Assembly: GCA_036514635.1 (NCBI GenBank)
Contig: DATBWU010000133.1
Span: 1 to 5,752, forward strand
Reading direction: 5' to 3'
Length of the DNA: 5,752 bases
Origin: DASSFZ01 sp036514635
Lineage (GTDB): Bacteria > Chloroflexota > Anaerolineae > Fen-1058
The notes beneath the pieces are model-generated. The model worked only from the letters and a program-made list of their open reading frames with translations, was not told where the DNA came from and searched no databases. Positions 1 to 4,967 of the stretch are shown piece by piece. Both the position numbers and the translations under genes were made by a program. The first letter of the stretch is position 1; each line of letters begins with the position of its first letter.

Positions 1-24
1 TGGGAGAGGGGCCGGGGGTGAGGG
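1..24. repeat. Partial copy of GC-rich palindromic repeat (right half)
   Basis: The window opens inside a repeat unit. GGAGAGGGGCCGGGGGTGAG matches the right arm and tail of the two fuller copies at 104-157 and 190-244. The left arm lies outside the window, so it cannot be said whether the palindrome is intact. The following bases 25-103 hold no recognisable gene; the only structure seen there is a short CCGG-AGAA-CCGG hairpin (70-81) flanked by GC-rich inverted sequence. Confidence 0.7.
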
Positions 25-103
25 TTACGGGCCGGAATGCGCCGTCTCCACGGATGCGGCGCGCGTGCCCCGGAGAACCGGCGCGCCCGATCCCTGGCCG
101 GCG

Positions 104-157
104 CTGCCTCCACCCCTCTCCTCGTAGGAGAGGGGTGGGGGGTGAGGTCGCCGGGCG
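104..157. repeat. Palindromic dispersed repeat, intact hairpin copy
   Basis: This is a 54-base unit beginning CTGCCTCCAC and ending GGTCGCCGGGCG. Its core is a long hairpin: bases 107-122 pair with 126-141 around a 3-base CGT spacer, 16 pairs with a single G-T wobble. The tail GGTGAGGTCGCC is unpaired. The unit recurs at 190-244 after a 32-base unrelated spacer. Strong secondary structure, intergenic position and several copies fit a REP-like family. Repeats of this look are frequent in Chloroflexota genomes (general knowledge, not checked here). It does not resemble an intrinsic terminator because no T-run follows. Confidence 0.8.
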
Positions 158-189
158 AACATAGAAAAGCCCCGCGTCCTGTCTCGGTA

Positions 190-244
190 CTGCCTCCACC
201 CTTCTCCTCGTAGGACAGGGGCCGGGGGGTGAGGTCGCCGGGCG
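190..244. repeat. Palindromic dispersed repeat, degraded hairpin copy
   Basis: This second copy of the 104-157 unit is 55 bases long and shares both ends (CTGCCTCCACC and GTGAGGTCGCCGGGCG). Changes relative to the first copy spoil the palindrome: C204 faces C216, and A198 and C197 face C222 and C223, leaving only short paired blocks around the same CGT spacer. The differences are not concentrated at adenines, so the pair does not behave like a DGR template and variable repeat. The copy ends 22 bases before the start codon of the reverse transcriptase and therefore lies in that gene's probable leader. Confidence 0.78.
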
Positions 245-266
245 CGGCGCGGGGCACTTCCCGCCC

Positions 267-1307
267 ATGTACGAACGCATCTGCGCCTTCGACAACCTGT
301 ACGCGGCGTATCTCGCCGCGCGCAAAGGCAAGCGCGCGCATCCCGACGTGGCCGCCTTCGAATTCAACGCCGAAGCCGAGCTGATTCAACTGCGCGATGA
401 CCTGCTGGCGCGCGCCTACCTCCCCGGAGCGTATCGCACTTTCGCTATCCACGAGCCGAAGCGCCGGCTGATCAGCGCGGCTCCGTTCCGCGACCGCGTG
501 GTGCATCACGCGCTGGTGCGCGTCATCGAGCCGATCTTCGAGCGCCGCTTCATCGGCGATGCGTACGCCAACCGCTTCGGCAAGGGGACGCACCGTGCGC
601 TCGAGCGCTGCACGCAATGTCTGCGCCGCTTCAAATACGTCATGCCGCTGGACGTGGTGCAGTTCTTTCCCAGCATCGACCAGGCCATCTTGCGCCGTAT
701 CCTGGCGCGGGCGATTCCCGACCGGGATGCGCTGGCATTGATCGATGCGATTCTGCGATCGGGCATTGGCGTGCTGTCCGACGTTTACGATATGGTCTGG
801 TTTCCCGGTGATGATGCGTCGGCAGCATTCCGGCCGCGCGGTCTGCCGATCGGCAATTTGACCTCGCAGTTCTGGGCGAACGTCTACCTCAACGAACTGG
901 ATCAGTTCGTCAAACGGCGGCTTGGCGTCAAGGGTTACATCCGATATGTGGACGACATTCTGGTGTTTGACGATGACCAGCGCCGCTTGCGCGATGGGCA
1001 CGCCGAGATGGTTGCGTTCCTATCGACCTTGCGGTTAATCCTGCACCAGCGACAGCCGCAACCGCGCCCGGTCGGCGAAGGTATTCCGTTTCTAGGGTTC
1101 ACTGTGTTTCCCACGCACCGCCGCCTCAAGCGGCGCAAAGCCGTGTATGCCTGGCGCCGTCTCAAAGCCAAGCGCGATCAAGTGCGGGTCGGTGTGATGT
1201 CGTCAGGCGCGTTCGAAGCGTCGCTGCTCGCCTGGATTGCGCACGCGCAGCATGGCGATACGTGGGGATTACGCCGCGCGATGTTTCGCCAGTTCACCCT
1301 CCGTTGA
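267..1307 (+). CDS. Stand-alone reverse transcriptase, diversity-generating retroelement type
   Basis: This is a 346-residue RNA-directed DNA polymerase with a complete palm. Visible motifs in order are: RT1 near RLISAAPFRDRVVHHAL (67-83); RT2 around YANRFGKGTHRA (100-111); motif A LDVVQFFPSI (128-137) with the first catalytic Asp D129; motif B GLPIGNLTSQ (192-201); motif C YVDD (227-230) with D229 and D230; and FLGF (275-278), followed by a basic thumb ending in HGDTWGLRR (329-337). IGNLTSQ, instead of the QGxxxSP of group II intron and retron enzymes, is the hallmark of DGR reverse transcriptases. No maturase, endonuclease or Cas1 domain is present, and the length is usual for the DGR group. 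The ATG is preferred because the N-terminus (MYERICAFDNLYAAYLAARK) resembles that of full-length relatives. No clear Shine-Dalgarno precedes it. Oddities: the lysine expected after the LH of motif D (usually LHPRK) is replaced in LHQRQ (259-263), and no template repeat or Avd gene is seen. It could serve another RT-based role; family assignment is firm, function is not. Confidence 0.9.
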   Translation: MYERICAFDNLYAAYLAARKGKRAHPDVAAFEFNAEAELIQLRDDLLARAYLPGAYRTFAIHEPKRRLISAAPFRDRVVHHALVRVIEPIFERRFIGDAYANRFGKGTHRALERCTQCLRRFKYVMPLDVVQFFPSIDQAILRRILARAIPDRDALALIDAILRSGIGVLSDVYDMVWFPGDDASAAFRPRGLPIGNLTSQFWANVYLNELDQFVKRRLGVKGYIRYVDDILVFDDDQRRLRDGHAEMVAFLSTLRLILHQRQPQPRPVGEGIPFLGFTVFPTHRRLKRRKAVYAWRRLKAKRDQVRVGVMSSGAFEASLLAWIAHAQHGDTWGLRRAMFRQFTLR

Positions 1308-1312
1308 AGATC

Positions 1313-3316
1313 ATGCCATCCATGCGTCTTGAGCGTCTGATGCTGATAGGTGTCCTCCTGCTGGCTGCCTATCTGCGGCTGAATCACCTCGGCTGGACTG
1401 AGTTCAAACTGGACGAGGCGAACCTGTCGCGCCTGTCGCTCAACCTGGTGCGCGGCGTCGAGTTTCCGCTGATCGGCCTCGGCTCGTCGACCGGGATCGT
1501 CAACCTGCCGCTCGCGCCCTGGCTGATGGCAATTCCGTTCGCGCTCTCGCCCAGCCCAATCGTGGCGACCGGCTTCGTCGCCATGCTGAATGTGCTGGCC
1601 GTGGCCGGATGTTATGCGCTGGCCCGGCGATTGATCAGCGTAAATCTGCGGAATCTGCGTCCAGGCCTGGCGGTGTGGGCGGCGACGCTGTTGTTCGCCG
1701 TCGCGCCGTGGGCGGTGATCCACTCGCGCAAAATCTGGGCGCAGGATTTGCTGCCGCTCTTCGTCGTCGCCTGGGCGTGGACGGGTTGGCTGGGCTTTGT
1801 GCGAGGACGGTCGCGCGCTTTGATCGGCCATGCGCTGGCGCTGGGTGCGTGTATCCAACTGCACTACTCCGGCCTGTGGCTGATCCCGGTGACGCTGGCC
1901 TGGGCGATTGTCTTCGGACGGCGCGCGGGCTGGCGTGCGCTGCTCGTGGCCGCAACCCTGTTCGTGTTGATGTTCGCGCCGTTTCTGCTGGCCGACATCG
2001 CAAATGGCGCGCCTTATCTCACGCACCTGTTGGAGATTGCACGACAACCCGCGACGGTCGACGACCAGGCGCTACGCCTGACCTGGCTGATGATCACCGG
2101 ACAGGAGATTCACTCGCTGGCCGGGCCGCAGCAGTTCCAGAATTTCCTGAACAGCGCGCCGGCCGGTGAGACGGGCTTCACGCTGGATGGCATCGTCGGC
2201 GTGCTGGCGCTGGCCGGTGCGCTCGTCGCTCTCGTCGATGTGTTACGGGCGGCGCGGCGACGCTCCTTCGACGACCGTTCGGCAGTGGCGTTCATGCTGG
2301 TGACGTGGCTCGCGCTGCCGGTGCTGCTTCAATTGCCTCACGCCCTGCCGATCTACTTGCATTACTTCATCATTCTGTACCCTGGGCCGTTTGTGCTGGT
2401 GGGATGGTTGGTTAGTTGGTTGGGTAGTTGGTTGGCCGGGCAACGGTCGATGGTGGAGCGTGCCGTGGTGATTGTGTCGGTTCTGATTGCACTGCTGCAA
2501 TCGGCGCAGTCGATCGCGTTGCAGCAGTTTCTCGCATCGCGTTCGACGCCCGGTGGATATGGTGTGCCGGTCGAGATGTCGATACGATTGGCCGACGAGG
2601 TGACGCGGGCGAGTCGCGCGGCGCACGGCGCGGAAGCATTGATCTACACCGAGGGCGACAATCGTTTTGTGCACGAGATTCCATCGGTCATGGATGTCTT
2701 GCTCCCGCCGGACGTGCCGCGCCGCTTCGTCGATCTGGGTCAGACCACGGTCGTTTATCCACGCGATGTAGCGGTGGTGGTTGTCCACTCGCCGCAAGGC
2801 TTGATGTTGCCCGATACATTGATGAAGTACGTGGCGCAGTCGCAAGCGGAGGCGGTTGTTGCATTTCGTTCCGGTGAGGCGGATGCACAGGTGCGATTGT
2901 GGCCCGGACAGCAAGCAACGACGCCGCCGTGCGCCGACACATCAATCGGTCAGTGGCAGAATGGCGTAACATTGTTGACTGCGCGGCTGTCGGGCGATTG
3001 GATCGAACTGTGCTATCGCGTGAATGTCGATCGGCCGGGGGTCGATTACCATTGGTTCAATCACATCATCGGGCCGGACGGCCAGCGCGTGGCGCAGATA
3101 GACGGGGTGGGGTATCCTGCCGCGTCGTGGCGAATCGGCGACGTGATCATGGCGCGCTTCGGGCCGGTTCAACTGCCCGGCGACCCAAGCGCCAGGCGAT
3201 ACGTGCTGCGGGTCGGCATGTACACGTATCCCGACATCGTCAATGTGCCGGCTGTCGATGCCGTGGGCAATCCTGTCGGTGATAGTGTGCAAGTTCCGCT
3301 CGATTCGCCACGCTGA
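1313..3316 (+). CDS. Polytopic GT-C type glycosyltransferase (PMT/ArnT-like) with C-terminal beta-rich domain
   Basis: This is a 667-residue integral membrane protein. An N-terminal helix (about 8-23) is followed by an extracytoplasmic loop with the acidic motif FKLDEA (31-36). D34/E35 match the position of the catalytic acidic residue in GT39/GT83-like lipid-phosphate-sugar transferases. Further hydrophobic segments lie at about 64-80, 82-104, 118-136, 146-163, 168-182, 186-202, 208-228, 292-312, 323-342, 349-375 and 383-400. HSRKIWAQDLLP (137-148) and IQLHYSGLWLIP (181-192) resemble conserved loops of this superfamily. Residues 401-667 are soluble. The last ~120, with PDGQRVAQIDGVGYP (588-602), look like a beta-sandwich domain that accompanies such enzymes in Chloroflexota. 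The expected role is transfer of sugar from a polyprenyl-phosphate donor to a glycan, lipid or protein on the outer face of the membrane; the acceptor is unknown. The start is uncertain: ATG 1313 or ATG 1322 both precede the first helix, and a GTG at 1262 would overlap the reverse transcriptase. No strong ribosome site is seen. It begins 5 bases after the preceding stop codon. Confidence 0.85.
   Translation: MPSMRLERLMLIGVLLLAAYLRLNHLGWTEFKLDEANLSRLSLNLVRGVEFPLIGLGSSTGIVNLPLAPWLMAIPFALSPSPIVATGFVAMLNVLAVAGCYALARRLISVNLRNLRPGLAVWAATLLFAVAPWAVIHSRKIWAQDLLPLFVVAWAWTGWLGFVRGRSRALIGHALALGACIQLHYSGLWLIPVTLAWAIVFGRRAGWRALLVAATLFVLMFAPFLLADIANGAPYLTHLLEIARQPATVDDQALRLTWLMITGQEIHSLAGPQQFQNFLNSAPAGETGFTLDGIVGVLALAGALVALVDVLRAARRRSFDDRSAVAFMLVTWLALPVLLQLPHALPIYLHYFIILYPGPFVLVGWLVSWLGSWLAGQRSMVERAVVIVSVLIALLQSAQSIALQQFLASRSTPGGYGVPVEMSIRLADEVTRASRAAHGAEALIYTEGDNRFVHEIPSVMDVLLPPDVPRRFVDLGQTTVVYPRDVAVVVVHSPQGLMLPDTLMKYVAQSQAEAVVAFRSGEADAQVRLWPGQQATTPPCADTSIGQWQNGVTLLTARLSGDWIELCYRVNVDRPGVDYHWFNHIIGPDGQRVAQIDGVGYPAASWRIGDVIMARFGPVQLPGDPSARRYVLRVGMYTYPDIVNVPAVDAVGNPVGDSVQVPLDSPR
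2405..2440 (+). repeat. In-frame 12-base tandem repeat inside the glycosyltransferase gene
   Basis: The units TGGTTGGTTAGT and TGGTTGGGTAGT differ by one base. A third, half-degenerate unit starts TGGTTGG. Because the period is 12, they encode WLVS-WLGS-WLAG (residues 365-376) in frame at the end of a predicted membrane helix. Unit gain or loss would lengthen or shorten the helix without a frameshift. Confidence 0.75.
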
Positions 3317-3371
3317 ACGCCGCCGATCCCGGTCTGTAATGAACCTGGAATGATTTGGCACGCTTTGCCAG

Positions 3372-3401
3372 TTGAACAACCCGCCTGGCTTGTGCTAGAA
3401 T
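3372..3401 (+). promoter_or_regulatory. Sigma70-type promoter with extended -10
   Basis: TTGAAC (3372-3377) and TAGAAT (3396-3401) are separated by 18 bases. TGC lies directly before the -10, giving TGCTAGAAT, an extended -10 form. Transcription would start near 3408, about 55 bases upstream of the 77-residue membrane protein gene. It is the best promoter match noticed in the window. Confidence 0.68.
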
Positions 3402-3425
3402 CGCCGTATCCGCGCTCTTGGCATA

Positions 3426-3441
3426 CGGTTCGAACCGGTTC
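3426..3441. promoter_or_regulatory. Overlapping palindromes in the 5' leader, possible operator
   Basis: CGGTTCGAACCGGTTC contains two overlapping perfect palindromes, CGGTTCGAACCG (3426-3437) and GAACCGGTTC (3432-3441). In effect it is GGTTC-GAACC-GGTTC. It sits between the predicted transcription start (about 3408) and the ribosome binding site, where a bound dimeric repressor could block transcription. A small RNA hairpin is the alternative. The regulatory role is inferred from position and symmetry only. Confidence 0.4.
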
Positions 3442-3450
3442 AAATCCACA

Positions 3451-3457
3451 AAGGAGG
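3451..3457 (+). promoter_or_regulatory. Strong Shine-Dalgarno site
   Basis: AAGGAGG lies 6 bases before ATG 3464 and is near-perfectly complementary to the 16S rRNA 3' end. It fixes that ATG as the start rather than the in-frame upstream ATG at 3350, which lies upstream of the predicted promoter. Confidence 0.9.
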
Positions 3458-3463
3458 ATCGAA

Positions 3464-3697
3464 ATGTCTCAAGCGGCGACGAGAAGTCCTGCACAACGCC
3501 GACTCCGTTTTGTTGGCATCGGATTGACGGTGCTCACGGCATTGGTTTTTGCCGGCGTCACTGCCGTGATATACGTCGTGGGCCTCGGCCAGGATTTAGG
3601 GAGCGCTGTGGGACAAGGCGCGATCTGGGGCGTTGGCACGGCTATTGTCTCAATCATCGTCTACACTGTCTATAGAAAAGCGGTCGTCAAAGCGTGA
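3464..3697 (+). CDS. Small two-helix membrane protein of unknown function
   Basis: This is a 77-residue protein. A short basic N-terminus (MSQAATRSPAQRRLR) is followed by a hydrophobic helix at about 17-40, a short glycine-rich loop (LGQDLGSAVGQG, 41-52), a second hydrophobic helix at about 53-70 and a basic tail (YRKAVVKA). The arginines before helix 1 and lysines after helix 2 predict both termini in the cytoplasm. Small residues (Gly, Ala) are frequent in both helices, which would permit tight packing or oligomerisation. No catalytic motif or family is recognised. The gene has its own promoter, an excellent ribosome binding site and a structured downstream region, so it appears to be a well-expressed single-gene unit. 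It could be a small stress-related membrane protein, but nothing in the sequence shows this. Confidence 0.82.
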   Translation: MSQAATRSPAQRRLRFVGIGLTVLTALVFAGVTAVIYVVGLGQDLGSAVGQGAIWGVGTAIVSIIVYTVYRKAVVKA

Positions 3698-3713
3698 CGT
3701 TGCACTCTCCAAA

Positions 3714-3746
3714 AGAAACCTGGTTTCTATAAGAAACCAGGTTTCT
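3714..3746. terminator. Nested inverted repeat between convergent genes, probable bidirectional terminator
   Basis: Two perfect 15-base arms (3714-3728 and 3732-3746) are separated by ATA. Each arm is itself a palindrome of the form AGAAACC-x-GGTTTCT. The element begins 16 bases after the small membrane protein stop and faces the 3' end of the convergent acyl-CoA dehydrogenase. Placement favours transcription termination from either side, although no long T-run follows, so it may also be a dispersed repeat used as terminator. The AGAAACC/GGTTTCT palindrome recalls repeats seen in other Chloroflexota (recollection, not checked). Confidence 0.6.
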
Positions 3747-3760
3747 GCTTTCCAGTTCGC

Positions 3761-3780
3761 GAGCGGTCTCCCGACCGCTC
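3761..3780. repeat. REP-like hairpin before the acyl-CoA dehydrogenase stop
   Basis: GAGCGGTC and GACCGCTC form an 8-base perfect stem around a TCCC loop, followed by CTACAG. It lies between the nested inverted repeat and the end of the minus-strand acyl-CoA dehydrogenase. It could act as that gene's transcript-end hairpin or be a dispersed palindromic repeat. No T-run is seen on either strand. Confidence 0.55.
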
Positions 3781-3801
3781 CTACAGCAGGTTGGGCGACG
3801 G

Positions 3802-4953
3802 CTATCGCAGCCGCAGCACGTTACGCGCGATCACCAGCCGCTGAATCTCGCTCGTCCCTTCGCCGATCGACATCAGGCGCTGGTCGCGGTAGATGCGCTC
3901 GACGGGGAACTCGGCGGAGTAGCCGTAGCCGCCGTGAATCTGGACGGCGTTGAAGCATACCTTCTCGGCGACTTCGGTAGCGAATAGCTTCGCCATCGAC
4001 GCCTCGGTGGTGAACGGCCTGCCGTTTTGCTTCAGCCACGCCGCGCGATACACCATCAAGCGGGCGGCGTCGATCTGCGTTGCCGCGTCGGCGATCATCC
4101 ATTGAATCGCCTGGTGATGCGCGATCGGCACGCCGAACGTCTGCCGCTCCGTCGCGTACTTGATCGCTTCCTCGAAGGCGGCTTGCGCCAGCCCAATCGT
4201 CAGTGCGCCGATGCCGACGCGCCCGCCATCGAGCACTTGAAGCGTCTGGCGCAGCCCCGCGCCTTCCTGGCCCAACAGGTTCTCCGCCGGCACGCGCACG
4301 TTTTCATACGTCACCGCGTGCGTCGGCGATCCCTTTAGCCCCATCTTCTTCTCCGGCGGACCGATGTGCAAGCCGGATGTGTGGGTGGGCACGATGATCA
4401 ACGACAACGATCGGCTGCCGCCGGCCGGATCGATGCGGCAGAGCGTGACGATCACATCGGCCAGGCTGGCGTTGGTGCACCACATCTTCGATCCGTTGAT
4501 CACCCATTCGCCGCCGCTGCGCCGGGCGATCGTCTTGACGCCGCCGGCCAGATCGCTGCCCGCGCCGGGTTCGGTGAGGGCGAGCGCGCCCAGCCGGCCC
4601 GATCCGCTCGCGAGCGGCGGCAGCCACTTGCGTTTCTGCTCCTCCGTGCCGAACAAGGCAATCGGCGCACAGGCCAGCCCGTTGTGCGCGGCGACGGCCA
4701 GGCCGGTGCTGCCGCAGCCGCGCCCGATCTCCTCGATGGCGATTGCCGCGCTGACCGCGTCGACACCCGCGCCGCCGTATTCTTCCGGCACGTTCAGGCC
4801 GAGCAGGCCGAGCGGTCCCATTTTCTTCACCGCCTCGGCGTTGAACTCGGCGTGCTCGTCGACGTGCCGCGCACGCGGCTTCAACTCGGCTTCGGCGAAT
4901 TCGCGCACCGTGCGCCACAACAACGTCTGTTCTTCTGTGAGATCAAAGTGCAT
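3802..4953 (-). CDS. Acyl-CoA dehydrogenase (short/medium-chain type)
   Basis: This 383-residue FAD-dependent dehydrogenase forms the alpha,beta double bond of acyl-CoA and passes electrons to electron-transfer flavoprotein; it is expected in the cytoplasm. The N-terminal helical domain starts HFDLTEEQ. Family signature 1 is ALTEPGAGSD (125-134). FAD and subunit contacts fit ATERQTFG (267-274) and QIHGGYGY (338-345). Signature 2 contains MSIGEGTSEIQ (361-371), where E365 occupies the catalytic base position of short- and medium-chain enzymes. Full length for the family, with no missing key residues. The ATG is supported by AGGTGAT (4959-4965) five bases upstream. It follows the membrane protein stop by 14 bases on the same strand, so the two are probably co-transcribed. 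Substrate chain length or branched-chain specificity (butyryl, isobutyryl, isovaleryl) cannot be decided from sequence reading. Roles in fatty acid or branched amino acid breakdown are both possible. Confidence 0.95.
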   Translation of the reverse strand: MHFDLTEEQTLLWRTVREFAEAELKPRARHVDEHAEFNAEAVKKMGPLGLLGLNVPEEYGGAGVDAVSAAIAIEEIGRGCGSTGLAVAAHNGLACAPIALFGTEEQKRKWLPPLASGSGRLGALALTEPGAGSDLAGGVKTIARRSGGEWVINGSKMWCTNASLADVIVTLCRIDPAGGSRSLSLIIVPTHTSGLHIGPPEKKMGLKGSPTHAVTYENVRVPAENLLGQEGAGLRQTLQVLDGGRVGIGALTIGLAQAAFEEAIKYATERQTFGVPIAHHQAIQWMIADAATQIDAARLMVYRAAWLKQNGRPFTTEASMAKLFATEVAEKVCFNAVQIHGGYGYSAEFPVERIYRDQRLMSIGEGTSEIQRLVIARNVLRLR

Positions 4954-4958
4954 AGTGA

Positions 4959-4965
4959 ATCACCT
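4959..4965 (-). promoter_or_regulatory. Ribosome binding site of acyl-CoA dehydrogenase
   Basis: AGGTGAT on the minus strand lies 5 bases before ATG 4953 and matches the 16S anti-Shine-Dalgarno in its extended form. Part of the site lies just before, and just past, the stop codon of the upstream gene, so translation of the two genes may be coupled. Confidence 0.65.
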
Positions 4966-4967
4966 GC

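Noticed and set aside
104..244. Possible CRISPR or mini-array (two ~54-base repeats with a 32-base spacer) next to a reverse transcriptase
   Set aside because: Repeats are too long, differ from each other, and the spacing to the third copy at the window start is about 79 bases rather than 32. No cas gene and no Cas1 fusion is present.
104..244. The two repeats as a DGR template repeat and variable repeat
   Set aside because: Differences between copies involve C, G and T positions and an indel, not adenines, and neither copy ends a coding region.
1262..1312. Upstream GTG start for the glycosyltransferase
   Set aside because: It would overlap the reverse transcriptase by 46 bases and add a polar 17-residue leader before a natural N-terminal helix; ATG 1313 or 1322 fits better.
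1178..2047. 289-residue minus-strand open frame
   Set aside because: It is antisense to the glycosyltransferase, rich in Arg, Gln and His as expected of a GC-rich shadow frame, with no recognisable domain.
3421..3450. tRNA-like T-arm (GGTTCGAACC and GGTTCAAATCC) upstream of the small membrane protein gene
   Set aside because: No acceptor stem, anticodon arm or D-arm can be built around it, and it lies between a promoter and a ribosome binding site.
3350..3463. Upstream ATG start (115-residue version) for the small membrane protein
   Set aside because: That ATG lies upstream of the predicted promoter and lacks a ribosome site, whereas ATG 3464 has a near-perfect Shine-Dalgarno.
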